Of a stretch of DNA of 64,000 bases, positions 1 to 8,498 are shown in pieces. Location: contig CAVSLS010000056.1 of NCBI GenBank assembly GCA_963728845.1, positions 31,597-95,596 on the forward strand, in the 5' to 3' direction. The notes under the pieces were generated by a model. That model searched no databases and was not told the origin of the DNA. It saw only the letters and a list, made by a program, of their open reading frames with translations. The translations under genes and the position numbers were made by a program. Numbering within the stretch: the first letter of the stretch is position 1; every line of letters begins with the position of its first letter. Source of the stretch: Bog-473 sp963728845 (GTDB taxonomy: Bacteria > Actinomycetota > Acidimicrobiia > Acidimicrobiales > RAAP-2).

Positions 1-673
1 GCTCGGTGCACTCGACCGCCACGCCGGTGCACTCCGCCGCCACGAGGAGGCGCGCCAGGTCGACGAGGATGCGCCGCCCGCCGGGGATCACCTCGACGGG
101 CGCGCCGTCGAGCGTGACCCGGGCGCTGCGCCGCGTCGGGTCGAGGTTGGCGGGCACATCGACCGTGACGCCGCCCGCGGCCACGTCGACCACGACGGCG
201 TCGTCACCCGCCGGCAGGACGAGCACGTGGGCGAGGCCGCCGCCCAGCACGGCCGACGCCGTCCCGGAGCCTCGCCCGCCCCGCACCGTGACGTCGGACG
301 ACACCGCCACGCCGCCGAGCACGGACCCGTCGGCCAGGCCGGGCAGCAGGCGCCCCGCCAACGCCTCGGACCCGACCGCGTCGATGACCGCACTGGCGAT
401 CACGGTGGGCACGAAGGGACCGGGCGCGACGGCGCGGCCGAGCTCTTCGACCACGACGACGAGCTCGGGGAGGCCGAAGCCCGAGCCACCCTGCGCCTCG
501 GGCAGGTGCAGGCCCAGCCATCCGAGGGCGGCCAGGTCGCCCCAGAACGGCGGGAGGCCTTCGGTCTCGGCCTCGAGCAGGGCACGGGCGGCCCCTCGGG
601 CATCGCGCTTGGCGAGGAAGTCCGAGGCGGTCTGCCCGAGGGCGCGGTGGTCTTCGGTGATGGCGATCGGCAT
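1..673 (-). CDS. acyl-CoA dehydrogenase, N-terminal part (runs off window)
   Basis: Reading frame open from an ATG at 673 to the window edge, about 224 codons, without a stop. The N-terminus MPIAITEDHRALGQTASDFL followed by a GWLGLHLPEAQGGSGFG-like segment and an EELGRAVAPGPFVPT segment matches the alpha-helical N-domain of acyl-CoA dehydrogenases (FAD flavoenzymes that desaturate acyl-CoA). The middle and C-terminal FAD and catalytic-Glu regions lie outside the window, so substrate class cannot be set. The ATG lies about 10 bp from a TACCTT hexamer that could be a -10 element, which would make the transcript nearly leaderless. Family call is firm; chain-length or steroid specificity is unknown. 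Confidence 0.85.
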   Translation of the reverse strand, partial: MPIAITEDHRALGQTASDFLAKRDARGAARALLEAETEGLPPFWGDLAALGWLGLHLPEAQGGSGFGLPELVVVVEELGRAVAPGPFVPTVIASAVIDAVGSEALAGRLLPGLADGSVLGGVAVSSDVTVRGGRGSGTASAVLGGGLAHVLVLPAGDDAVVVDVAAGGVTVDVPANLDPTRRSARVTLDGAPVEVIPGGRRILVDLARLLVAAECTGVAVECTE

Positions 674-852
674 GTGTAAAAGGTATCCTCTATTTGCCGG
701 GCGGTCCTAGCGACCGGCTGGATGCTACCCGTTGCGAACGGGGCCAGCCGCGCCAGCCGGCCGCAAGTCGCCCGGGTGCTGCCCTTCGCCTCGTGGCGCC
801 GCGCGTCGTGCTCGGACCTTCCCGGCGTGACCGGCGCCGCGTCGGCAGTCGC

Positions 853-1641
853 TCATCGACCAGCCGGTGACGGGAGCAGACTGCTCCTGGTAGAGCGTCG
901 CCCCGAGCACGCCCTGGCGGTTCCGCAGCGAGCCGTGGTACGTGCCCCGCGCACTGCGGGCCTTGACCGGGCGCAGGTCGACGAGCACCCAGTCGTCGGC
1001 CCGGATGTCCTCGTGGAACCAGACGAGAGTGGTCGATGCTCGGGCCGCCGCGGCCGATGAGCGACCTGTGCTGCTGGCCGAAGCCCGTGCCGAGGTCGGA
1101 CAGGTAGGTCAGCCCGGCCCGCTGCATGAGCGGGTCGGCGCCGAGCGAGACCGCGGAGCGCACCCACACGCAGTCGGTGAAGACGCCCTTGAGGAAGTCG
1201 GTCGGCGTGACCTCGCGCACCTGGAGCAGCGGGGTCCACCCGGCCTGGGGGGTGTCCTCGGGCTCGGGGGTCGTGCGCCGCGGCGCATCGTCGAAGTGCC
1301 CGCCCTCGCCCTCGGCGTGGAACGAGGTGATCATGGAGAAGATGACCTCGCCCTCCTGGACGGCGACGACGTGGCGGGCCGAGAACGAGCGCCCGTCCCG
1401 GTCGCGGTCGACCTCGAGGATCACCGGCACGTCGCTGCGCCCGGCACGGAGGAAGTAGCCGTGCAGGGAGTGGGGGAGGCGGCCGGCTCGACGGTGGCCG
1501 CCGCGGCGAGCAGGCACTGCGCCGCCACCTGCCCGCCGTAGAGGGTGCGGCGGGGCCCGTAGTTGGCGTTACGCCCCCGGAAGAGGTCGCGGTCGACCCG
1601 CTCGAGTGTGAGGAGCGAGGCAGGTCGGCGGCGAGGTCCAT
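853..1641 (-). CDS. acyl-CoA thioesterase II (TesB-like), frameshifted
   Basis: Hydrolyses acyl-CoA to free acid and CoA in the TesB family. From ATG 1641 the segments NANYGPRRTLYGGQVAAQCL, HSLHGYFLRAG, FSARHVVAVQEG and SLRNRQGVLGATLYQEQ appear in the order expected of a double-hotdog thioesterase, but spread over all three minus frames. Breaks lie near 1620, 1475, 1040 and 890. The inferred length of about 260 residues is close to the family norm. It follows an alpha-beta hydrolase and an SDR on the same strand, suggesting a three-gene operon of acyl or short-chain metabolism. The breaks look like indel errors. The exact C-terminus, taken as the stop at 853, is uncertain. Confidence 0.7.
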   Translation of the reverse strand: MDLAADLPRSSHSSGSTATSSGGVTPTTGPAAPSTAGRWRRSACSPRRPPSSRPPPPLPARLLPPCRAQRRAGDPRGRPRPGRALVLGPPRRRRPGGRGHLLHDHLVPRRGRGRALRRCAAAHDPRARGHPPGRVDPAAPGARGHADRLPQGRLHRLRVGALRGLARRRPAHAAGRADLPVRPRHGLRPAAQVAHRPRRPEHRPLSSGSTRTSGPTTGCSSTCARSRPAVRGARTTARCGTARACSGRRSTRSSLLPSPAGR

Positions 1642-1708
1642 GTCCGAGGCAGAGCGCCGCCCCGGATCAAGGGAGCGAGGGCGATCGGCGAGGTCGACGT
1701 CTCCATCG

Positions 1709-2754
1709 TCAGCCCGTCGGACGTCTCCCGCCCCGTCCCGCCCGCAGGCCCAGTGCGCCCCCACGGTCTCGATGCGCCCCAGCCGCCACGAACACGCTCC
1801 ACGCGTGCCGGCGAAGTTGTGCATGTGCGCCATTCTCGGACAGATGAAGAGGTCCACGCTCGGGGACGACAGGTAGGCCCGCGGCTCGCCACGCGGATCG
1901 GGCAGCACGTCGCGCTCTCCCAGGGCCACCAGCACGGGGCAGCGGACGCCCGCCGCCTCCGCCGCCACGCCGCCGGGGGTCACGCACCACAACGCGACCG
2001 TCATCGGCACGGTGCCCGAGCCCCACGGCGGGACGTCGCCCAGGCGCGGACGGGAAATCACTGAGGTCACGCCGGACCACATTCGGGGTCGATGTCGTCG
2101 TAGTGGAAGCCCCAGGCCATGGCCGCGGGGCCCGCGGCAATCTCTGGGTCGAGCTCGGCCAGCGCCGGCCCGTTGGTGACGACGCCGTCGGAGGGCATGG
2201 CGTCGCGGGGCACCCACGCCATCACGAGGGGCGGCGTGCCCGGCGCCGTGGGCGGGTGGGTGTGCACGGCGCTGTAGCCGAGCACGCCGATGCCGTCGTA
2301 GCAGTGGTAGCGGCCCTGTTGCACCACCGTCAGGCTGCCGCCCATCGACTGCCCGATGCCGATGGTCACCGGGCAGTGACCTTCGGGAGCCCGTCGATCA
2401 GGGTGCCCGCCGCGAGCTGCTGCAGCACCTCTGCTTCGGCGGCCTGACTCGCCGCCACCACCGGCGTGTACGTCAACCGCTCGGAGTTCGTGCTGGGAGC
2501 TGTCGCCCACGCCGAGATGGTCGACCGAGACGAACACCCAGCCCCGCTCGGCGTGCCAGCGCGGCCTGGGCCCCCGAGGCCGGGCCCGGCAGGTCCTCGG
2601 TGTAGTAGCGCCGCGAGTAGCCCGCCCCCGGCTTGGCGAAGCACACGATCGGATCGGTCCCGAGCGCGTCGGGGACGGTGACCGTGAGCGTGACGTGCGC
2701 CGGCTCGCCCAGGCCCGCCGCCTCGGTCACGTCGACCTGGAGCTGGAGGTCCAT
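1709..2754 (-). CDS. alpha/beta hydrolase, frameshifted
   Basis: Start ATG 2754 lies 29 bp after the SDR stop at 2784. The N-terminal part reads MDLQLQVDVTEAAGLGEPAH with a beta-rich segment, then FAKPGAGYSRRYY. The nucleophile elbow is GIGQSMGG (Ser at the centre), and a late CPVLVALGERD plus a MAHMHNFAGT segment supply the likely acidic and His residues of the triad. Frames change near 2530, 2390 and 2080. Substrate unknown; neighbours (SDR, TesB-like thioesterase) point to a small catabolic operon. The 3' end is poorly defined: I use the stop at 1709, but the true end may run closer to the thioesterase start at 1641. Confidence 0.65.
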
Positions 2755-2783
2755 GGAGCCCACCGCTCTATCGCCGCGACCGG

Positions 2784-3543
2784 CTACTTCGGCGCGAAGC
2801 GCTGCCCGGCGTCCAGGCGGATGCGTCGAGCCGTTCAGCATGGGGTTCTCGACGATCGCCACGGCGAGCCTGGCGTACTCCCCGGGGCGCCCCATGCGCT
2901 TGGGGAAGGCGGCGTCCTTCGTCAGGACGTCGGCGAACTCGTCCGGGATGCCCTCGGTCAGGCCGGTGCTGAACAGGCTCGGCGCAATGGTCATGACCCG
3001 GATGCCCAGGCTGCCGAGATCGCGGGCCATGGTCAGCGTCATGCCGGCGATGCCGGCCTTGGCGGCCGTGTAGGCCACCTGGCCGATCTGGCCCTCGAAG
3101 GCGGCGATGGATGCGGTGTCGATGATGACGCCACGCTCGCCGTCCTCGGGCTCGTTGCTCGACATGTGGAAGGCCTGCAACCGATTGAGGTTGAAGGTGC
3201 CGATGAGGTTCAGCTCGATCGTGCGGCGGAACTCGTCGAGCGGGTGGGGCCCCTCCTTGGTGAGGGTCCGCTTGGCCGTGCCGCCACCGGCCGTGTTGAC
3301 CGCGATGTGCAGGCCGCCGAGCGCGGCCACGGCGTCGGCCAGCGCAGTCTCGACCTGCTGGTCGTCGAGCACGTTGACTTCGTGGAACGTGCCGCCGAGC
3401 TCCTTGGCGACCTCGGCGCCGGCCGAGGTCGGCAGGTCGAGGATGGCGACGTCGGCCCCCTTCTGGTGCAGCAGTTCGGCGGTGGCCTTGGCCATGCCGG
3501 AGGCGCCCCCCACGATGACGGCCTTCTTTCCCTGGATCTCCAC
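2784..3543 (-). CDS. SDR-family 3-hydroxyacyl-CoA dehydrogenase-like protein
   Basis: Short-chain dehydrogenase, about 253 residues, starting at GTG 3543. Seen: the Rossmann motif VIVGGASGMAKATAELL, the NTAGGGT version of the NNAG motif, a Ser at DTASIAAFEGQIGQ, and the YTAAK catalytic Tyr-Lys pair. The overall pattern is close to HSD17B10-type 3-hydroxyacyl-CoA dehydrogenases. One extra base near 2824 breaks the last residues. Removing it restores the ending IRLDAGQRFAPK and a TAG at 2784-2786, the usual C-terminus of this subfamily. First gene of the operon with the hydrolase and thioesterase. The family is certain; the acyl-CoA substrate is inferred by resemblance. Confidence 0.85.
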
Positions 3544-3556
3544 GGCGGTGTTCCTC

Positions 3557-3616
3557 TCTCTGGCGTGTTCTCTGGGGTGCTCGCGCCTCTGGTCTCTGGC
3601 GTGCTCGGGCCTCTGG
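3557..3616. repeat. short imperfect direct repeats upstream of the SDR gene
   Basis: The 90-bp leader between the SDR start (3543) and the divergent hydrolase contains an 11-mer, TCTCTGGCGTG, at 3557-3567 and again at 3593-3603, and a 16-mer GTGCTCGCGCCTCTGG at 3577-3592 recurring with one mismatch at 3601-3616. The CTCTGG core occurs five times. It may be a transcript-leader or regulator-binding array, or simply low-complexity expansion. No coding function is seen. Confidence 0.6.
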
Positions 3617-3689
3617 CGCCGAAAAGTATCCTGACATGGCAGGTCAGAGCGAGCCGGGTCGGACCACCGCCCCGATCGGGAGGGTGACG

Positions 3690-5124
3690 ATGACCAGGGC
3701 AGGGCGGGCCTCGTTCGAAGAGATCCGGGGCACGGCGCCGGACATCATGCGGGCCTACGACCTGGCCGTCCTCGGCTACACGGAGACCGAGTATGCCGTC
3801 GAGGGGACGGCGACCTCCTACGAGCTCGAGGGTGAGCGGGGCCTGGACGGCCGGTGGGACGTGACCCCGGGGCCCGAGGCAGGCTTCCGGACCCGGTTCG
3901 TCGTGCGGCGGCCCTCGGACCCGGCCCGGTTCAGCGGGACGGTGGTCGTGGAATGGCACAACGTCTCCGCCGGCATCGACGCCGCGCCCGACTGGGGGTT
4001 CTTCCACCGGCACGTCGCCGCCGAGGGCCACGCGCTGGGTCGGCGTGTCGGCCCAGAAGGTTGGCATCGACGGCGGAGGGTTCGTCGAGGGCATCCACCT
4101 CAAGCTTCTCGCACCGGAGCGCTACGGCGAGCTCGAGCACCCCGGCGACGCGTGGTCGTTCGACATGTTCTCCCAGGTGGGTGCGTTGCTGCGGCTGCCG
4201 GCGGACGAGAACCCGTTGGGCGCCGGCTTGGCCGCCGAGCACCTGCTGGCGGCGGGCGAGTCGCAGTCGGCAGCCTGCCTGGTCACCTACATCAACGCGA
4301 TCGACGACCACGCCCGCGTGTTCGACGGCTTCTTCGTGCACGGGCGACCCGGTGTGGGTGTCGCCATCGACGGCGTGTTCATCCCGACCGCCAGCGGCGA
4401 GGGCCTGGCGCCGACCACCCGTGCCGTTTCGGCCAAGGGTGAGCGCATCCGCGACGACGCCAGGGTTCCGGTGCTTGTCCTGCAGAGCGAGACCGACGTG
4501 ATCCTGCTCGGCGGGGGGCTGGCCGAGCAGGATGACTCGGACCACGTCCGTCTCTGGGAGATGGCCGGCGCGGCGCACGCCGACACGTACACGGTCAGCG
4601 CCGGGCGTCACGACGACGGCACGCTGAGCGGGGAGCGCCTGGCGGAATTGCTGCGCCCGACCTCGAACCTGATCTTCGGCCGGACGGAAACGCCGATCAA
4701 CGCCGGGCCCCAGCAGCACTACGTCGCGCAGGCCACGTTGTGGCACCTGGCGCAGTGGGTCACCGACGGCATGGCACCGCCGAAGGCGCCCCGGCTTCGT
4801 CTCGACGACGCGGGCACCGGCTATCGCCTCGACGAACTGGGCAACGCACTGGGCGGCATCCGGACGCCCTGGGTGGACGTGCCGACCGCCGTGCTGTCGG
4901 GCCTGGGCCAGAGCGGGGAGTCCTTCGCGATCCTCTTCGGCCGGACGGTGCCCTTCGACGAGGCGGAGCTGGCCGCCTTGTATCCGGGGGGGAAGGCCGA
5001 ATACCTGGTGCGGTTCGAGGCCGCCCTCGACGCCGCCATCGATTCCAGGTACCTGCTGGAGCAGGACCGGGCGGAGATCCTCGACGTCGCGGCCGTCTCC
5101 TACCCGTTGCGGCTCGCCGACTAG
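3690..5124 (+). CDS. alpha/beta hydrolase domain protein (Abhydrolase_10-like), frameshifted
   Basis: About 477 residues. The segments VVVEWHNVSAGIDAAPDWGF and, after one frameshift near 4040, GVSAQKVGIDGG and HPGDAWSFDMFSQ are characteristic of the large secreted or cytosolic alpha/beta hydrolase domain family often annotated Abhydrolase_10. The nucleophile elbow is LLAAGESQSA with Ser, the acidic residue is probably in VPVLVLQSETDV, and the His in MAGAAHAD. I chose ATG 3690 because GGGAGGG lies just upstream. ATG 3636 is in frame and sits directly behind a TATCCT hexamer, so a leaderless longer form is possible. Divergent from the SDR operon. Substrate unknown. Confidence 0.75.
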
Positions 5125-5174
5125 GTTCTCGGAGCCGTTCACCCCGCCCCTCGAATCTCTGTGGGTATCCGGGC

Positions 5175-6250
5175 CTATGCGTCAGTGAGCGTCCGGTGGT
5201 GCCTCGTCTCGGCGTGCGGGTCACTCCCGTCCTGAGCGGACGGGTCGGTGTGGACGATCGCGTCGCTGAGCCTCGGGAGCTGGTGCAGGAGCTCGTGATA
5301 CGCCCGCTCTGCGATGTCGTGCGCGGCGACGACGCTCAGACCGCGGTCGACCACGAGGCGGATCTCGGCGTGGAGCTGGTGGCCGACCCACCGGATGCGG
5401 ACATCGCCGACGCCGATGACGCCGTCGACGTGCCGCAAGATGTGCTCGGCCTGGCTCACCAGTGCAGGGTCGACGGCATCGAGAAGCCGCTGGCCGATGC
5501 TGCCGGCGGTCCTGATCAAGACGAGGAAGATGAGCACGCTGATCAAGAGCCCCACGACCGGATCCGCCCACTGCGCACCCAGAGCCACGCCGACGGCGCC
5601 AAGGAGCACGGCGAGCGAGGCAACGCCGTCGGTGCCGCGTGCAGACCGTCGGCTTCGAGGGCGCCGAACCGATCCGCCGACCGACGCGCAGGCGGCACTG
5701 GGCCACGATCTCGTTGCCGGCCATGCCGACGACCGCGGCGGCCATCACCGCGGGGAGATGCTGCACGTGCTGCGGATGGACGAGGCGCTCAATGGACTGC
5801 CACGCGGTCAGCGCCCCCGAGAGCGCGACCACGGCCACGACGAAGACCCCCGCGAGGTCCTCCGCCCGGCCGTAGCCGTAGGTGAACCGCCTCGTCGGCG
5901 GCCGTCGCCCCAGGCTGAACGCCACCCACAGCGGCAGGGCCGTGAGGGCGTCCGAGAAATTGTGCAGGGTGTCGCCGAGCAGCGCGACCGATCCGCTCGA
6001 GGCCACCACCAGCGCCTGGACGAGCGCGGTCAGCCCGAGCACGGCGAGCGAGATCTTGACCGCGCCTACGCCCTGCGAGCTCGCCTCCAGGGCCTGGTCG
6101 ACGCTGTCGGCCGCGTCGTGGCGGTGCGGGACGAACAGGGATCGCACGACGCCGGTGGATCCCTCCGGATGGGCGTGGGGGTGACCGGCGCTGCGGTGTC
6201 GATCGCGCATCGTGGTCGTGGGCATCGTGGTCATGCGCCGCGTCAGACAT
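5175..6250 (-). CDS. cation diffusion facilitator (CzcD-like) metal exporter, frameshifted
   Basis: CDF antiporter expected to move Zn2+/Co2+/Fe2+-type cations out of the cytoplasm. Seen: a His-rich N-terminus MSDAAHDHDAHDHDAR, PHRHDAAD, TM segments including LLGDTLHNFSDALTALPLW with the conserved HxxxD metal site, RFTYGYGRAEDLAG, a second site in LHARTDGVASLAVLLGAVGV and the cytoplasmic beta-alpha domain near the C-terminus. Frame changes are needed near 6190 (joining the His-rich start to the rest) and near 5670. An alternative start without the first break is ATG 6234. It is divergent from the NRAMP-like transporter, so exporter and importer of divalent metals sit back to back. Confidence 0.85.
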
Positions 6251-6347
6251 GGCCACAGCCTCTCGCCCGGGCCCGTGCCATGCACGTTGCGAACGAGAGG
6301 CAACTGCGACGCCGGTGCCTGTGACTGAATTCGGGGACCGGCCCGGG

Positions 6348-6353
6348 TACACT
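6348..6353 (+). promoter_or_regulatory. possible -10 element of the NRAMP leader transcript
   Basis: TACACT at 6348-6353 lies about 44 bp before the leader-peptide ATG, in the 146-bp divergent region between the CDF and NRAMP genes. No clear -35 is visible at the right distance. The same TACACT hexamer occurs in front of the tRNA-Arg gene at about 31031. Confidence 0.3.
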
Positions 6354-6396
6354 GTGTGCCGACGCCCTGGTGCACAGCTTGAAAGGAGGGCCGGTC

Positions 6397-6465
6397 ATGA
6401 GCTCAGAACCTCATAGTTGCCAGCCCCCACAGCCGTGCCCCGGCGTCGTTTCCCGCCTGATCTAG
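6397..6465 (+). CDS. proline-rich leader peptide (22 aa) upstream of NRAMP-like gene
   Basis: ATG 6397 is preceded by GAAAGGAGG with 7-8 nt spacing, one of the strongest ribosome-binding sites in the window. It opens a 22-codon frame ending at TAG 6463-6465. The peptide contains five prolines in a short stretch (PP, P, P around CQPPQPCPG). It ends about 230 nt before the transporter start, and the intervening RNA can form alternative hairpins. Known precedent: short proline-rich leader ORFs such as mgtL control enterobacterial Mg2+ transporter transcripts by ribosome behaviour. A role here is inference. No homologue is recognised. Confidence 0.55.
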   Translation: MSSEPHSCQPPQPCPGVVSRLI

Positions 6466-6501
6466 CTGCGCTGAGTCAGCCGCCCGACGTCGGGGTCACC
6501 C

Positions 6502-6541
6502 GCAGGTGCATCCCACCTGCGCTGCCTGCGTCTTCGCAGGT
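6502..6541 (+). promoter_or_regulatory. alternative hairpins (attenuator-like) in NRAMP leader
   Basis: Four complementary segments: A GCAGGTG 6502-6508, B CACCTGC 6514-6520, C CCTGCG 6525-6530, D CGCAGGT 6535-6541. A pairs perfectly with B (7 bp, 5-nt loop) and C with D (6 bp, TCTT loop). A can also pair with C (5 bp) and B with D (6 bp). These pairings exclude each other, which is the geometry of attenuators. Farther down GGAGAAC 6610-6616 is the exact complement of GTTCTCC 6670-6676, just before the transporter's AAGGAG ribosome site. No U-rich terminator tail was seen, so translational control is as likely as transcriptional control. Confidence 0.5.
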
Positions 6542-6695
6542 CCTTCGCCACCTCCGAGCCACCTCGCCGTGCGTGTCTCGGATCCGCTCGACCTTCTCAG
6601 AATCGAGACGGAGAACCCTTCCCCGGCCGTCTGCTGACTCCCGTCATGACGTCCGACGGTCGAAGAAGCGTTCTCCTCGCAACAAGGAGACCGCC

Positions 6696-8345
6696 ATGGA
6701 GAACTTCACCCACCTCGCACCACCGGGCCGGGACGTCGCCGTCCTCGACGATGCCCACGTCGGCCACATCAACGGCGCCTTGGGCACCATCGCGTACGGC
6801 GACACGGCAGCCCGCCCGAGGCTTTCGCTCAAGCTCAAGACCCTGCTCGCCATCGTCGGGCCGGGGCTCATCGTCATGGTCGGCGACAACGACGCCGGCG
6901 CCTTCTCGACCTACGGCCAGGCCGGCCAGAACTTCGGCACCCACCTCGTGTGGACGCTCGGCCTGTTGATCCCGGTGCTCTACGTCTGCCAGGACATGGT
7001 GCTGCGCCTCGGCGCCGTCACCGGCGTCGGACACGCCCGGCTGATCCTCGAGCGCTTCGGCAAGTTCTGGGGCGCGTTCAGCGTCATCGACCTGTTCCTG
7101 TTGAACGCGCTGACCATCGTCACCGAGTTCATCGGCATCTCCTTGGCGGTGTCCTACCTGGGGCTGCCCAAGGTCCCCTCGGTGATCGTCGCCGCGGTGG
7201 CCATCGTCGGCGCGGTGAGCACGGGGAGCTTCCGGCGCTTCGAGCGGCTCTGCTTGATGCTCGTCGTCGGCTCGCTCCTGCTCGTACCCCTCGTGCTCAT
7301 GGTGCACCCGCCGATCGGGCAGGTGGCCCACGACTTCGTCGTGCCCCGCATCCCCCACGGCGCACCACTGTCCTCCGTGATGCTGCTGGTCATCGGCATC
7401 GTCGGCACCACAGTGGCCCCGTGGCAGCTGTTCTTCCAGCAGTCCTACATCATCGACAAGCGCATCACGCCGCGGTGGATCAACTACGAGCGTGTCGACC
7501 TCGTCATCGGCATCGCCCTGGTGGTCGTCGGCGGCGTGGCGATCATGGGCTTCTCCGCGGCGGCCTTCGCCCACACCCCAGGCTTCGGGAACTTCACCGA
7601 CGCGGGAGGGATCGCCCACGGGCTCTCCACCTACGTGTCGCGCACGGTGGGGGACCTGTTCGCCATCGCCCTGATCGACGCCGCCATCATCGGGGCCGCC
7701 GCCGTCGGGCTGGCCACCGCCTACGCGACGAGCGACGTGTTGAACCAGCGGCACTCCCTGCACCGGCCCGTGACCCAGGCCAAGGGGTTCTACGCCTGCT
7801 ACGCCGCGCTCATCGCGCTGGCCGCGGCGTTGGTGCTCATCCCCCGGGTGCCGCTCGGCCTCTTGACGCTCGGCGTGCAGGTCCTGGCCGGCGTCCTCCT
7901 GCCCAGCGCCGTCGTGTTCCTGGCCATCCTGTGCAACGACAAGGCCGTGCTCGGGCCCTGGGTCAACGGCAGGAAGCTCAACATCGTGACCGGGGTCATC
8001 ATCTGGGTCCTGGTGATCCTGTCGGTCATCCTGACGGCCAGCGTGCTGTTTCCCGCCATCACGGGCTCGCAGATCCTTGCCGTGATGGCGGTGGGCACGG
8101 TGAGCGGCCTGGTCCTCGGCGCCTTCCTGCTGATGCAGGCCCGTCGGCACCGCGACGAGGTCAGGGTGGACGACGTGCTGGCCGAGACCCTGCACCGCGA
8201 CACCTGGCGGATGCCGCCCCTGGCCCGGCTCGAGCGCCCCGCGATGTCGCGCCAGCGCAAGCTCGGGCTCATCGCGCTGCGCGGCTACCTCGTCGTCGCA
8301 CTGGCCCTGGTCGTCGTCAAGATCGTCGAGGTGGCGGTCAAGTGA
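6696..8345 (+). CDS. NRAMP-family divalent metal transporter (NRAMP-related, divergent metal site)
   Basis: 549 residues, intact, start ATG 6696 behind AAGGAG. Eleven or twelve membrane segments. TM1 reads GPGLIVMVGDNDAGAFSTYG where classical NRAMP proteins have DPGN. TM6 reads GTTVAPWQLFFQQS where classical proteins have a Met in an MPH-type motif, so the sulfur ligand that favours Mn2+/Fe2+ is replaced by Ala. That replacement is the feature reported for NRAMP-related Mg2+ transporters, so Mg2+ is a reasonable substrate guess; Mn2+ remains possible. The leader peptide and structured leader upstream suggest metal-responsive control. Divergent from a CDF exporter. Confidence 0.85.
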   Translation: MENFTHLAPPGRDVAVLDDAHVGHINGALGTIAYGDTAARPRLSLKLKTLLAIVGPGLIVMVGDNDAGAFSTYGQAGQNFGTHLVWTLGLLIPVLYVCQDMVLRLGAVTGVGHARLILERFGKFWGAFSVIDLFLLNALTIVTEFIGISLAVSYLGLPKVPSVIVAAVAIVGAVSTGSFRRFERLCLMLVVGSLLLVPLVLMVHPPIGQVAHDFVVPRIPHGAPLSSVMLLVIGIVGTTVAPWQLFFQQSYIIDKRITPRWINYERVDLVIGIALVVVGGVAIMGFSAAAFAHTPGFGNFTDAGGIAHGLSTYVSRTVGDLFAIALIDAAIIGAAAVGLATAYATSDVLNQRHSLHRPVTQAKGFYACYAALIALAAALVLIPRVPLGLLTLGVQVLAGVLLPSAVVFLAILCNDKAVLGPWVNGRKLNIVTGVIIWVLVILSVILTASVLFPAITGSQILAVMAVGTVSGLVLGAFLLMQARRHRDEVRVDDVLAETLHRDTWRMPPLARLERPAMSRQRKLGLIALRGYLVVALALVVVKIVEVAVK

Positions 8346-8412
8346 CCGCGGGGGGTGGCGGAACGAGGCCCTCCGGCTCGACGACGGCTGCCGGCGTGGG
8401 ACAATCGGGCCC

Positions 8413-8496
8413 GTGAGCGACACCGAGCCAGGCCGGGAGCGGGATCACCACGGGCTCGCCGTCCTCACCGAGGTCGAGCGCCTCACCCAGGGTTGA
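8413..8496 (+). pseudogene. N-terminal remnant resembling a PPOX-type flavin protein
   Basis: GTG 8413 opens a 27-codon frame (MSDTEPGRERDHHGLAVLTE..) closed by TGA 8494-8496, three bases before the next ATG. The HGLAVLTEVE segment looks like the start of pyridoxamine-phosphate-oxidase-fold proteins, which commonly read HGLxVLxxxECLxLL. Nothing of the remaining fold follows. It could equally be a short leader ORF coupled to the SDR. Low certainty. Confidence 0.3.
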
Positions 8497-8498
8497 TC

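Noticed and set aside
853..2217. 454-codon minus-strand frame spanning hydrolase and thioesterase
   Set aside because: Most of it is Arg/Pro-rich out-of-frame translation. Only short parts coincide with real segments of two different genes.
6597..8423. 608-codon open frame antisense to the NRAMP-like gene
   Set aside because: Composition is His/Asp/Gly-rich with no domain; it mirrors the third-position GC bias of a strong sense gene.
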